Of a stretch of DNA of 64,000 nt, positions 1 to 11,110 are shown one piece after another. The stretch is from contig JAYKKT010000079.1 in assembly GCA_036023115.1 (NCBI GenBank), positions 11,957,501-12,021,500 of the forward strand, given 5' to 3'. A program made the translations under genes and the position numbers. The notes under the pieces were generated by a model that was not told the DNA's origin, searched no databases, and saw only the letters and a program-made list of their open reading frames with translations. Positions within the stretch are counted from its first letter, which is position 1; every line of letters starts with the position of its first letter. The stretch is from Brasenia schreberi (taxonomy: Eukaryota > Streptophyta > Magnoliopsida > Nymphaeales > Cabombaceae).

Positions 1-2230
1 GTGTATATGAGTATGTACCTAGAGGGAGTCTTAGTTGTATAATAGTGTTTGGTGTATAATCTTGCATAAATATCTTCATTATTCGATCTTTGACAATGAT
101 AGAAAGTTTTGAATCAAATATGCTTTTGTACTTTGATGCATAGTGATTCAACTCTCTACCATGAATTTCAAGGATTTAATGATGAAAATGTTTGTATAAG
201 ATTATGCATGAAACCCCACTATGCATAATAACCAAGCTTTTTCGTATACTAGATGGATTCAACTACATGGATTTTTTTGTTTCCATAGAGTCATGCATCA
301 TAACAACTAACTCAACATAAGTTAGATCATTCTTTATTATTTTTTTCTATACTTTTGTGGTATTCCTCTTCCTTTATGAGTATTCTCATAATCTAGTTTT
401 TCGTACCTTCTTATTAGAGCTTTTTTTTCCATCTTTCCATATGTTTAAACCATCTTAAACTATTTTCTCTCATTTTATTTATTATTGGTATTACTGTCAA
501 TTTGTTTCTTATAACCTCATTATGTATCTGGTCTTTTCTTGTATGACCACTCATCTATCTCGGTATCTTTATTTATGCTATAAATATCTTTTTACATGTT
601 GATGATCGATTTCCCATCACTCAAAACTATAAAATATAGCTGGTCTAATCACAACTCTATAATATTCACCTTTCAGCTTTAATGGTGTCTTCTTCTCACA
701 TAGATTACGTAATGCACCTCTATATTTTAACCAACATACATTAATTCTATGCATAACATTTACATCAATTTTTTTATCATTTTTAAAAATTGACCTAGGT
801 ATTTAAACTTTTTTTATAAGGGATTCAATATATGTCAATCTTAATTTATATGTCCTCTAAATTAACCAAATGATCAAACTTTTTATAAAAGATCTCAATA
901 GATAAATAGCCTCAATAGTAGATCTTCTTATCATGAATCCAAATTGGTTTCTCTATATTTTATTAAATAATCTTATAAGCCAATTGATCCTTATTTTTCT
1001 TAAAAATTTTCATATTCCAATAGAAGTATTGTATGATCTTGCAAATTTATCAACCTTCATATGTTTAAGAATCTCTTTGATCTCGTTCCTTTGAATTCGT
1101 CGGTAGAAATTATGCTTTATAAACTCTTGTGATTTGGTTAGCTCTCCTAAGTTAATATTAACAACTATATTTTCATTAAAAAACTTATAAAAATAATTTT
1201 TCATCAATTTTTAATATCATCACTTGTAAATAAAATCTTCTCATCCTCATCTTTGATACATATAACAAAAGTTAGATATTTAGTTTTCTTATATATCTAT
1301 CCTAAAAATGTTTCTTTCACCTTCTTTAGAGTTAACATTTTATATATATCTTCTCAAATTTTGAATTTTACTTTATTGATGGTCCTTTTCACTTCTTTCT
1401 TTACCTTCTTATAAGCTTTTTAAGTTTTACTAGTCTTATTGGCATAATGTTATTTGTAACATGCTCTCTTTTCTTTAATTTTATCTGGTACCACTACACT
1501 CCACCACCAAGCTTTTTTTATACCAGTATGCCTCTTTTAGATTCAAGTAACATATCTTTTGCTATTTTTCTAATATACATAGTCATATTGGTTCATGTAT
1601 CAAAAGGTATATCAACATAATTCTAAGCACCTCCTTGAAGAACTTTTTATTTAAAGATATCTTCTTTCTTATTTTTGAGGTTCCACCATTCGAGTAGTTA
1701 TATAACTTTTTTGCCTCTTTATTCATTTTTTTACCTATAAATCCATAACTAAAAGTTGATATTGAGTAGTTAAGTTTTCTCATAGAATTATCTTGCAATC
1801 CTTACAATACGATCTACCTTTTCTTTAATAGACAAAATAATAAATGTCATTGTAACAAGCCACTCTTGTAAGTAATTAATGTTATCTCATTTTTTGAAAA
1901 TTGTATTGACTATAAAGAAATTATATGTTACAATAAAATTTAAAATTTTCTTATCATTTAAATCCTAAAAACTATAGTTTTCATGAATAACTTAATATCC
2001 TAATGCCTCATTACTAATATATTCATTTAGATCTCCTCCCAAACAAATCATGTTCTTTTATATAACTCTTGGAATTACATTATCTAACTCCTACCAAAAC
2101 ACCTTGTTTATGCTATCTCCTAATCCTGCTTAGGGTGCATAATCATAAACTATATCTACCAAATTACCTTGCAATCCTTATTATCTAGTATTAGCTTCTT
2201 TATCTCATGCAAATGTATGATGAAAATGTA
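1..2230 (-). mobile_element. RTE-clade LINE (non-LTR retrotransposon) relic
   Basis: Reading the minus strand through many stops and frameshifts gives the order of an RTE-type LINE protein. An endonuclease stretch lies at about 2165-1850, with GGDLNE near 2050. A basic linker with WWW...KIKEKRACYK lies at about 1530-1290. The start of the reverse transcriptase (YRRIQRNEIKEILKHMK) lies at about 1110-1050, and NQFGF..RRSTIEAIYLLR at about 960-890. The C-terminal part (ALRNLCEKK.PLKLKGEYYR.VIRPA) lies at about 720-620, with SGHTRKDQIHNEV and LRWFKHMERW at 560-430. The heart of the RT, including the YxDD motif, is missing: the sequence jumps from the RT start to the C-terminal part near 830-890. 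The element is therefore dead. In life such an element encodes an endonuclease-RT that copies its own RNA at a nicked target. The clade call is by motif resemblance; the exact ends are not seen. Confidence 0.8.
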
Positions 2231-2620
2231 GAGACCCTCTCTACAATCTGTCCACTACATTGAGGTGATAATATAGTGTGACTAACTTCTTTACTCATAC
2301 ATGTTCATAATATGGGAATCATCTTTTCAATTGATTCACTACATTTGGATGATGATATAAACATTCTTTCTTACTTTTCACTATATTTAGACTCTACAAT
2401 ACATCACTAAGAGGAGAAACCCTAACACAATTTATGATAGATAAATCCGATAATGTTTTACACTATTTTTTGGAAGACTAGTACAACCCTTCTCCTCCTT
2501 AGGATCTCTTACTTGCAGAGAGTTATATAGATAAATATAAAACCTGATCCTGCAACCTCTAACACATGTATACTTATATAATCTCTCACATGTATCTTGT
2601 TGACTACATTTGTTATTCAG
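2231..2620. other. AT-rich sequence upstream of the GT61 exon, no gene seen
   Basis: No coding stretch or earlier glycosyltransferase exon is visible here. The last bases are pyrimidine-rich and end in CAG at 2618-2620, which looks like the 3' splice acceptor of the following exon, so part of this is probably an intron remnant. Confidence 0.4.
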
Positions 2621-2980
2621 GTCTCTCTCATGATAACCACTCAAGTATTAGCTACTACTCATGGGGCACAGCTGACTAACATAGTGTTCATGGAGAATGG
2701 GAGCCACATAATGGAGATGTATCCAAAGGGATGGTTAAAGCTTGCTGGGCCTGGTCAATATCTCTATCATTGGCTTGCGAAATGGACAAGGCTCAAGCAC
2801 GAAGGAAGCTGGCATGATCTAGAAGGGCCTGAATGCCCGAACCCCGAGAAGGGTCCGCGGCATTGTTTTTCCTTTTTCAAGAATAGGCAGGTTGGGTTCA
2901 ATCACACAAAACTTTCAATGTGGGCAATGGAGGTTCTTAGGAAAGTTAATGTTTCTAAATCTATGGTTAGATCTGCATGA
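2621..2980 (+). pseudogene. GT61 glycosyltransferase, orphan C-terminal exon
   Basis: The translation carries the C-terminal signature of the plant GT61 (DUF563/EOGT-like) family: TTHGAQLTN followed by VFMENGS, then MYPKGWLKLAG, then YHWLAKWTRLKHEGSW, a PECP...CF cysteine pair region, and a tail with GFNHTKLSMWA. Family members are Golgi type II membrane enzymes that add xylose, arabinose or GlcNAc to cell-wall polymers or glycoproteins. This exon would supply the end of the catalytic fold. It opens right after a good acceptor (CAG at 2618-2620) and ends with TGA at 2978-2980, so the terminal exon itself is intact. No N-terminal transmembrane segment or upstream exon is found; the upstream 2.2 kb is a LINE relic. 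It is either the last exon of a gene with a very long intron reaching left of the window, or a gene cut off by rearrangement. I favour a fragment. GC content is higher than in the flanks. Confidence 0.7.
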
Positions 2981-3294
2981 ATGTTTCCCTTATACTTTTA
3001 TAATTGAGGCAAAAGGGAACAACTAAATAGTGATTTTGATAGATTTAATGGCATAGCTTAATTTGCAATGTTTGACATCAAGATCCATTGACTTGTATGC
3101 TCTTTGCAATAAGAATAAATTGTGGTGCTTATCTTAAAAAGGTGCTCATTCAATGTTTCTATTAAGAAATGCATTTCATTTGCAAGGCTTTCTTAATTTG
3201 ATGCAGTTTTATGTATATATTCATGTTGCAACATACCTACCCCACATTGCATACTCATGATGAATCATGAAAAGGTTTAGTAGTGCATTGCATG
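2981..3294. other. 3' flank of GT61 exon, nothing recognised
   Basis: AT-rich sequence with no clear coding or repeat signal. AATAAATT near 3114 could serve as a plant poly(A) signal for the exon before it, but this is weak. Confidence 0.3.
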
Positions 3295-3546
3295 TAGGGG
3301 TGGCTCATGTTGCAAGGCCATAAAGGCAACCACCATAGGGCCCCCAAAATCCAAACTTGTTATGTGTTCAACTTTGTAGGCCTGAAACATTTTAGACACT
3401 TAAAACATATAATGTTTTATGCCACAGATTTTTATGACAATCTTGTAATACCCAATTTGGTAGGTTGTGAAATTTTTAGATTGTAAGTTTCGATCCTAAA
3501 TTTAAAGATTTCCCTTTAGGCCTCAACTCGTGTTGAGCCACCCCTA
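3295..3546. mobile_element. hAT-like MITE, about 250 bp
   Basis: The two ends form terminal inverted repeats: TAGGGGTGGCTCA at 3295-3307 and its reverse complement TGAGCCACCCCTA at 3534-3546, with weaker pairing further in. TAGGGGTG-type ends are usual for non-autonomous plant hAT elements. No clear 8 bp target-site duplication could be seen, so the family is likely rather than proven. It has no coding capacity. Confidence 0.65.
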
Positions 3547-3902
3547 ATTTCCAAGTTGTATCGTAAGTACATCACTGTACTTCCACATTAGTGTTTCATA
3601 AAACATGCAGGTGTATTTTATGTGTATGGTGGCATACTTGTGGGATCTTTTTTTAATATTTTAAATTATGGTAATATTGCTATATGTTTATAATGTTTTA
3701 CATTGTTGAGTTTTTGAAACACACAATGCATGTTTGTGCAACACTTATCTGATGTTTAAACATTGGAACCCTAAAGTCTCTTGTATGGAGATGCAAAATT
3801 GATGCTTAAACATTTTCTTTGGCGGTGTTTGATTGTGAAGCGGATGCTATGGATCTCAAACTCCAATTCTAGTGAAACACCCACTAGTGGGTCTCATAAT
3901 TA

Positions 3903-4150
3903 AGTAAAAAGTGGGGTCATATTACTCTACATGTCGAAGCCCACATTTGATTAGGACAAGAATTAGAACTATAGTTCCAGCTCCATAGCCCCAGCATGCC
4001 GAAGCACCCATTTGATTAGGACAAGAACTAGAATTGTAGTAACAACTCCATGGTCCCTCGCAGGTAAAAAGTAGGGTTGTATGACTTTGCTTTTTTTTAT
4101 AGATCACATGTTTGATTATGATGAGAACTGAAAGAGTAGTTTCAGTTCAT
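3903..4150. repeat. Degenerate tandem repeat, unit about 65-85 bp
   Basis: A block containing TTTGATTAGGACAAGAA is found at 3946 and again at 4011 (65 bp apart), and a more diverged third block (TTTGATTATGATGAGAA) at about 4110. Each is preceded by related CCGAAGC or TAAAAAGT stretches. There is no coding signal. Confidence 0.5.
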
Positions 4151-4749
4151 TAATTCCTTACATTGTAAGCAACCATCTCTCCACATCTATATTTTCCTTA
4201 CTATGAATGTGTTTCAATAACGGTAGGATCCAATCATGATTAGTCGACTCTTTTGATATTAAGAGTTCTTTCTTGAGACTCAAAATGAGTTTAAGGCACT
4301 CAAAAAGTGAGGTTGAGCAAGTTGTGCCATTAGACTTTGAAATGTCAAGAAGGTTTTCCTAAAGAAGGTTTTTCGTAGAGATTTTAGAGTTCAAAACGCT
4401 CAAAAAGAGTTCTTTCTTTTACCTATGCATCTCCATTTTATAACTTTATCTTCCTTGATTTTTCATTTCAACCAAAGAGAATGGCTCATCCAATCTTGCC
4501 TCTCAAGATATCAATCGCGTTAAATATTTTAAATAACAGTTATTTTATTTAAAAGCAATTCATGTAATTAGGAAGGGGACCCACCTTCCTAATTATGGGA
4601 ATTAACTATTCATTGAGGCCAAGGTGGCCATATAGTAACAACTAGGAGCTTACATCTCTCACTTGGTCACTTGAGCTGAATCATGATACAATAGATTCCT
4701 CTCACTATTTAGTGGCTCTCCTATTAATTTTCAGTTATACAATACTGTA
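4151..4749. other. Possible LTR remnant beside the minus-strand copia relic, with a perfect hairpin
   Basis: No coding signal. TAATTAGGAAG at 4565-4575 pairs perfectly with CTTCCTAATTA at 4585-4595 around a 9 base loop. Because the neighbouring copia relic reads leftwards, its 3' LTR should fall here, so this may be what remains of it. No matching 5' LTR was found. Confidence 0.3.
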
Positions 4750-5830
4750 ACTATCATGTGTTATACGTGTAATAAAGTTTTTTGCAACCAACTAATGCAT
4801 TCGTAGTTTTTTGTTTCATGCAAGTTTTCTAATACAATCAAGAGTTCTATATATATCCCCAACTCATGTATACAGTTCTTGGAGAACAAATCTTCGAGTA
4901 TGTTGTTAGTAAGGAGGTTTGCTACGATATCTTTAGTAGGCAACTAAGATACATATATTTCATTCTTTTGAACCATATGATGATATTTAACCATTATATA
5001 CGTGCTTTTATATCTATCAACTCCACTCCTAATTAAGATTATGACTACACTATTGTCATAATATATAACAACTAGCTCCTTAGCTATATCCAACTTCAAA
5101 TCACATATAAAGTTGTTTATCCAAACAATATTACTTGCAATCATACTACAAGCAACATATTCATCTTCTTGTATATACAAAGTTACAAATCCTTGTTTCT
5201 TACATGACTAAAAAACACTACCTCCAAATAAGAAAAAGTAATCGGAGATTGATTTGTTGTCATCTTTCTTCCTTACAAAGTCAACATTTGAATATCCAAC
5301 TAATTTCAACTCATTGGCCTAATAGCATAATTTTAAACCTCGTCTCTTTTAGATATTTCAGAATCCTTTTTACATCAACCCAATATTACTAACCAAAATT
5401 ATTTTGATATCTATTTACAATATCAATAATAAAATTGATATCTAATCTTTTATACATCATAGCATACATTAATGTGTCAATTTGAGCATGAGAGACATTT
5501 GATTTCTCTTATATACAGTCAAGATAGTCAGTAAGCTTTATCCAGCTTGACCACTTTAACAACAAGTGTACTTGCGAGCCTTCAATCACCCATTCTAATC
5601 TCTTTAAAGATATAGTTAATATATCCCTTTTGACTAAGATGCAAATAGTCTTGATGAGCTACCATAAATTATATTTATACTCATAATATAGGATACTTTT
5701 CCAGCATCCTTCATTTCAAACTTGAAATTCAATCTTCACTTGGTTTTAAGAATCATATTATTGTGATTCTCAATAAAAAATAATGTTATCTATACATGAA
5801 GATGAAAAACAAAGTGGCTCTTATTATTTC
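4750..5830 (-). mobile_element. Ty1/copia relic, RT end and RNase H, same family as the U1/U2 elements
   Basis: On the minus strand, the region 5830-5700 resembles the end of a copia reverse transcriptase, 5690-5540 the RT-RNase H linker, and 5310-4761 the RNase H domain. Visible pieces include VGYSN.DFV.KKDDNKS, EYVACS, VIYYDN and VKYHH, ending in MPTKDIVANLLT. Stops and frameshifts interrupt it. At nucleotide level the part around 5290-5180 matches 14811-14950 in U1 (shared GATGACAACAAATCAA), so this is a third, older and inverted member of the family found in both duplication units. Gag, protease and integrase are absent. Confidence 0.8.
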
Positions 5831-6190
5831 AAACATAACAACAATGGTTAAGTTTATTAGCATAAGCTGAAACATGATACAATAGAGACCACACATAGTG
5901 AATTTTTCAATTTTATCACCATGAGTTATTTTAATACTTCGTACTCAACACGTTTCAAGTACAACTCAAACACGTTTACCTTTGATGTGATTTTACCATG
6001 TCCTACATGTTCTTTTCCTACATAACTAAGAGTCTTAAGCATATCACAAATACATGTACCATGTATTGAGAATGAATTCTTGGATATGCCATCGAGGAAT
6101 GAAGCCGCTGATACTCCCTTTAGTAAGAGATTTCCTGATATAACATAATGGTGTACAACTATTATATGCTTTCCTTAGAGTGATTAGTTC
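5831..6190. other. Unassigned junction between copia relic and pectinesterase fragment
   Basis: No clear gene. The minus-strand reading frame of the pectinesterase pro-region continues to 6044 but loses family resemblance after about 6195, so the tail is read-through into foreign sequence. Confidence 0.3.
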
Positions 6191-6194
6191 CAAT

Positions 6195-6841
6195 TTCACG
6201 TTCGCTGTTACTCTACCCGGTATCGGTGTTGCTAGGAGTTTCCTATCGGCCGCCGGCATCCACTCCGGGACCCAGTTCGACTCCTCCCACGCCCCATCCG
6301 AAAGAAGACGCCGCCGCGATTGCGTAGAGGGGATCTGCAAGGTGGAGAGGAGGGAGGAGAGCTCGGTCACTATGGCCAGGGCGTTGCTTGTGAGTTGTGA
6401 GGCCGTCTGCATCACGTTTTGCATCGTTTGCTTGACGGAAGACTCGTTGAATCCATCCAAGCAGGTGCCTTGATAGGAGATGACAGCTGACAACCAGTTC
6501 TTGATGTCATGTGACCCATCGGGGAGGTCCTTCAGGTCCTTGTTTGATATGCCGGACAAGGCGTCCTGGAGCTCATCAACGGCATACTGGAGGAGCTCCT
6601 TGCAGTTCTCCAAGGCCTACTGGGTCATGTTCCCATGGGTGCCATTGCCGGCGAGACTGGCAGAGGCATTGAAGGCCTTCCCCACCTCGTCGATCGTCAC
6701 CTTGATCGCAGCGTTCAGCAGGCCTTTCGGCGTAGCCGACGAGTTCACGAAGTTGGAGAGGAAGTTGGTGCATGTCTCCTTGTAGTCGATGGGGGAGCAG
6801 ATGGTGTTGATCATCTGGACCAAAGATGTATATATCGTCAA
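6195..6841 (-). pseudogene. Pectin methylesterase pro-region (PMEI domain), truncated pseudogene
   Basis: The minus strand encodes a pectin methylesterase inhibitor-like pro-domain: INTICSPIDYKETC near the start, NAAIKVTIDEVGKAF, then ENCKELLQYAVDELQDAL, WLSAVISYQGTCLDGF, and the processing motif RRLL followed by WMPAADRKLLA and GRVTANV. The four cysteines typical of the fold are present. In group 1 pectinesterases this pro-part keeps the enzyme inactive until cleavage at RRLL-type sites on the way to the wall. Here an in-frame TAG at 6617-6619 splits the domain, the signal peptide is absent (an in-frame stop lies just upstream of 6841), and the catalytic domain after GRVTANV is missing. The GC content is clearly above the flanks. 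This is a dead fragment, though the domain itself is well preserved, which points to fairly recent loss. Confidence 0.85.
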
Positions 6842-7059
6842 GTATCAGTGGATGTGATATGGCATGCAATTGCCAATAGGTATAAAACAAATAAAATTCC
6901 GAATCATCAAAACAAATGTGTGCCAGTAAATTGCTCGGATATAGTGTAAGATGTCAATTAGTGAAGATTTTTCAAAGAAATGTCCGTTTCAACTTATGAA
7001 GCATAATATGAATGAAAGAGTCAAATAAGACATACTCATGCACGTGCAAACACGTGTGT
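6842..7059. other. Spacer, nothing recognised
   Basis: Short AT-rich stretch upstream of the pectinesterase fragment; its first bases are the decayed continuation of that reading frame. Confidence 0.3.
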
Positions 7060-7233
7060 ATATATATATGGAAAACAGGATCATGCCCACTTTTAACATA
7101 ATTTTTTGATGTACATCCATTGCTTTTAGATGATAATACGTGTAATTTATAATTTTTAAAAAGTTAAAAATATTGGTTTATATCATGCTACTTAAAAGTA
7201 TTAAAAGTAATGATGCATTAAGTGATCCAAACA

Positions 7234-7299
<66 letters not shown>
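7060..7299. repeat. (TA)n microsatellite with MITE-like insert
   Basis: A MITE-like stretch (about 7075-7236) sits between a short TATATATATA run at 7060-7070 and a pure (TA)n tract at 7237-7299. Its ends carry related inverted GGATCA(C/T) motifs (GGATCATGCCCAC left, AGTGATCC right). Insertion inside TA-microsatellites is a known habit of some plant MITEs (the rice Micron type). The family assignment is inference. Confidence 0.5.
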
Positions 7300-7302
<3 letters not shown>

Positions 7303-7415
7303 GAAAAAGCTCGTAAGAGGAGATGGTGGTGCGAGTAGTTGGAAGGATAAACACAAAACACAAGTATTTATGAAGTTGAAGGAAGGTGATTGTGGGCACG
7401 AGTGGCGGTTAAAGC

Positions 7416-10140
7416 TGTCACCGAATCAATTCCACTGACTACAACCACTCAATCAAGATCATTTTACTACAAAATTCTTGTCTTCATTAGCCCACTCTTG
7501 TTTGACAAGGATGAAACTTGCTAGTGAAATTGTCATTAGGCCCTCTATAGATATAACATATTGGCATTGAAATATTTGTCATATATAACTATTGTAGAGG
7601 GAATAACTACTTTTCAATGTGACTCATGATAACACTTATGGGAGGTTGACTTGGAGATATAGAAAGGCTTCTCTCTTGGATTCACCAATTTGGTGAATAA
7701 AGATTAGGTTACTTACCTCATTGAAAGATTGAGAATCCATAATAGGGTCCCTCGATTCCAATCACCCTATTGTGTTGGCAGTCAACCAATCAATTGGTAT
7801 TTCCCTAAGTTTAGAGTTTTCTTGGGATGGTGAGTCAAAATCTCCTACTGCTTCGACCACTCTTTCGTCATTTTGAACATCATGAATCTCGGGTTCATGA
7901 ACCCTTAGATCATAATCATCAAAACTTTCTTCTATGTGTTTCCATATGACTGCTTGCAAACCCACTTTCTAGAGGATGATCGTTGCCTTGATCCATTGGT
8001 TGGTTCGCTGTTAGCTGGAATCAATCAAGGCTAGCAATTTATTATTGCACTAATCAAGTACAACTTCAATCCATTCATTGATCACTTTTGACTGCTCGAG
8101 GGGTCTCTCAAGTTTTATCACAAACTTCTCTTCTACTCTTTTTTTCTAGTTACATCTCTCCTACATCAATGTGAGACGTGATAGGCGTAGTCGAGGGTAC
8201 CACCAATTTTTGACCCATTGACCAACCTTACTATCTAATGACTCATTCTCAAAGGGATAATTAGATAGGACTTGGGTGACGAGTATGGTCCCAAGGATTA
8301 TGATTTGAGCATATCTCGATGCTATTGATACTATGCCCTCAAACAAATAGCAAAACAAAGTGACAAATTGTATTGTGACAGAAGAATTATCGCCATATTG
8401 AAGAAAGAGGTTGTATAAGTCTAAATGAATCTCTTCATAAAAAACCAAGAAAAGGAGAATAAAAGAGAAGATAATGTTGTTCTCTATCTTGATCGGTACA
8501 ACCATTATTTATAGATTTCTCTCAGGTTGCAATAGGTGAATCCATTCTTCATGTTTTTTCAATAACTTTCCACTTGCTTGTGATAGTATGATTGTACGTA
8601 TAATGAGGTTTCTCTATATCATGAGCCTAAACCGACTTCTCCCTTCAAGCTCCCTCAAGTCACGTCTTATTCATTTTGCCTTCAAGCCTCCTCAAGTACT
8701 CGTTCTTGATTTTCAGTGCCAAACGGTTTAACATGCATCCAAGTTCCTATCTTCACATCAGCACTAAACAACTGAAATTTCGTCTCATACGTGTAGGGTC
8801 CTTAAACCAATGAAAAATGACCTTTCTTGTTGGGAAACTTCCAAGGGAGATGCCCCGAGGGTAGTTCAGCTCCAAGCCGAAGAGACTAACTCCCATCTTC
8901 GGCCTCCAACAACTTTTAACCATTATAACACCATGATATATTTCAGGTGCCCAACACTCATCTTTGATCATCCGTTTGCAGCCCCTGTTACAATAGAATG
9001 AGATTGTGCAGAACTGCATTGGGAAGGATATTAATCTGGACAACAGAAGGGTGCTGAGTCCAAACCCTGATCAGATTATCCGGATCTTTTATATATCACA
9101 GCAAGGATAAACACTACTGGATTATCCTTCCAACAACAGTTGCAAAACGTTGGCCTCTGAAATAATTCGAACCAAACACATCTTTTCTCCTTATTCCTTG
9201 TTTAATGTCAAAACTTTCTTCTAAAACCAATAGCAAGATTAACCTTTAATTTAGCTCCTCATGGGAGCAAAGCTAGGTACGTGGCAACTCAGGAAGTTGT
9301 AGTTAGAAAGATTAGGGTATTTTCTTTTGATAAGTCATCCTTATGGAAGTCCAATGTCTAATTAGCTGTAGGAAGCCTTTTAGGATGAAAAGGTCCATTA
9401 TACTTTTTATTGCAGAATTTTATGAAGACGAGGAATTGCCATGAATTTGAAAGTAGTCAACGGTTTAAAGCGTGGTTACTTTGTCTTAGCTCACAGTTTG
9501 AACTGTATAATTCATTGCCATTCGTACTCATGACACTTTTATAGATTTGGGTGACGCAAAGGTTGCTGCTCTCTGGATATGTCACTGTCTGTCACCTTCT
9601 ACCATTTTGGACGGTGATGTCAAAATTTTGTGTTGGTAGGGGTGACATGGTCGGGTCGGTTTTAAACTGGTGGTTTTGGTTATCTTGGAACCTAGAATTA
9701 TAAGTGAACTGGCTTAGGGTCTGCATCGATTATGGTGTCAGTTTCAAAATATATGCTATTGTATTTATAAACAAAATAAAATAAGAAATGTGATCATTTG
9801 TATCAAAGCACAACTCGAAAGTTATCATTTTAGGTCTATTTATAATATATGTATATTAATATATAATATATGTATATTATATAAGATATAATGTAATAAC
9901 ATAATTTAGTGAATGATGTGCACATCTGCAAATTGCTAGTTAAAGATTGCAGTTTGGAGACTTTCATTGAAACACAAGTTACAGTAGTATATATAATATA
10001 ATACTATACACATGGTAGAAATCCGCAGGTGGGGACGCCAATTGCCATCCTCCTCCTTTATTAAATTTGAAATTTAAAAATAAAATCTGCATGACTCAAT
10101 GGGCGCAGTCGCGTGGTCCGACTACAAATGTTGATCGAGG
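7416..10140. other. U1 left segment, unassigned
   Basis: Minus-strand open frames at 7965-7762, 8505-8161 and 9043-8753 are all kept in U2 with few changes, but I recognise none of them, and similar frames occur by chance in sequence of this age. The stretch 9120-9260 contains a motif cluster (CTTATTCCTTGT, ACCAATAGCAAGATTAA, GCTCCTCATG) that recurs upstream of the PG genes. TAGGGGTGACATGG at 9638 looks like a hAT-type end without a visible partner. A TA-rich tract lies at 9840-9890. Confidence 0.4.
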
Positions 10141-10144
10141 GGTT

Positions 10145-10690
10145 GCGGTAAGAAGAACTTGAGGTAGGGAGGCTCAAGGAAGTTGAAAATGATTTCAAGT
10201 CACCGCTTATCAAACCAAATTGTAAAGAAATATATGATCATTCTCAATAATTTTAGCACAAACACGATTGGATTGATCACCCAACCGTTATGTGTGAAAG
10301 GAATGAGAGAAAAGATGACGGTAACGACTATCAAAGGTTGAAACCATCGGACGTTGTTTTGAGTTTATTTGTAACTGTCTGGATAAGGGGCTCAAGGAAA
10401 AAAAAACTCAAAAAAAAAATCAAGAGGAAAGATAAGAAAGGCACTACTCTATAAATAGAAAGCAACACACGAATACAAACACATAGAGATAGAGTGAAAT
10501 ATATAGAGAATCACTAAGAAACTGAGCATTCCACTCAAGCAAAACCTATTGAGAGAAAAACTTGAATATACAGAAATACTCATACCTCTTTGAAGATCTG
10601 TTGTTATTGTGTACCTAAGCACAAGAATAGAGGACATCAAAGGGTCGACTAAAAGCAAGAACCTCCTGGAGGGTCGTCGAAGTCCCCACA
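10145..10690 (+). repeat. Copia 5' LTR (U1)
   Basis: It pairs with 15350-15876 over blocks such as TGTGAAAGG.ATG, GACTATCAAAGG, CTATAAATAGA, GTGAAATATATAGAGAATCACT and ATACCTCTTTGAAGAT. The TATA box is CTATAAATAG at about 10449-10458. The 3' end (CCCACA at 10685-10690) lies two bases before the primer binding site. The left border is not sharp. Confidence 0.75.
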
Positions 10691-10692
10691 TC

Positions 10693-10704
10693 TGGTATAT
10701 GGGC
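10693..10704 (+). promoter_or_regulatory. Copia primer binding site (U1)
   Basis: TGGTATATGGGC differs at few positions from the 3' end complement of plant initiator methionine tRNA (TGGTATCAGAGC), the usual copia primer, and sits directly behind the 5' LTR. The U2 counterpart is at 44761-44772. Confidence 0.75.
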
Positions 10705-10849
10705 TTGGTTTTGAAACTGTAAACAGGTATGCATAAGTAAATAAAAAAGGGGAAAAAAGAGAGACAGAGAACTTCCTATAACTTTCAGAAGTGGTAAAGC
10801 ATTATGCCTGAGTCGAGACAAGGCATAAAGCAAACCTTGCCGGAGTCAA

Positions 10850-11110
10850 GACAAAGAGCAGAACAGCAGAACCATAGCCAAGATGCCAGAGGTCAGCTTC
10901 AAGAAAAAGAGTAGGCAGGTAGAACCTCGGCCAAGAGGCCAAAAATCGACTGCAAGACAAAGAGCAATCCAATAGAACCTCGGCCAAGAGGCTAGAAGTC
11001 AGCCGCGAGAAGGAGGAGGCTATCGAAAAACCCTTAGCGAGGAAGCCAAAGGAAGGTCAAAGCAGAACCTTCGGCAAGAGGCCATGGGTGGCCACAGGCC
11101 AAAAGGTGGA
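10850..11110. repeat. Minisatellite in the copia leader (U1)
   Basis: Degenerate units of about 55-65 bp each contain AGAACCTCGGCCAAGAGGCC followed by GACTGCAAGACAAAGAGCA or a variant, at about 10865, 10920, 10975 and 11060. It lies between the primer binding site and gag. The same repeat is in U2 at about 44940-45170. Confidence 0.65.

Noticed and set aside
6180..6949. Plus-strand frames over the pectinesterase fragment
   Set aside because: They are antisense shadows; the minus strand carries the conserved PMEI cysteines and the RRLL site.
8161..8505. 114-codon minus-strand frame present in both units as a possible conserved gene
   Set aside because: It is hydrophobic and AT-driven, without domain or start context. 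Conservation equals that of the surrounding non-coding sequence.
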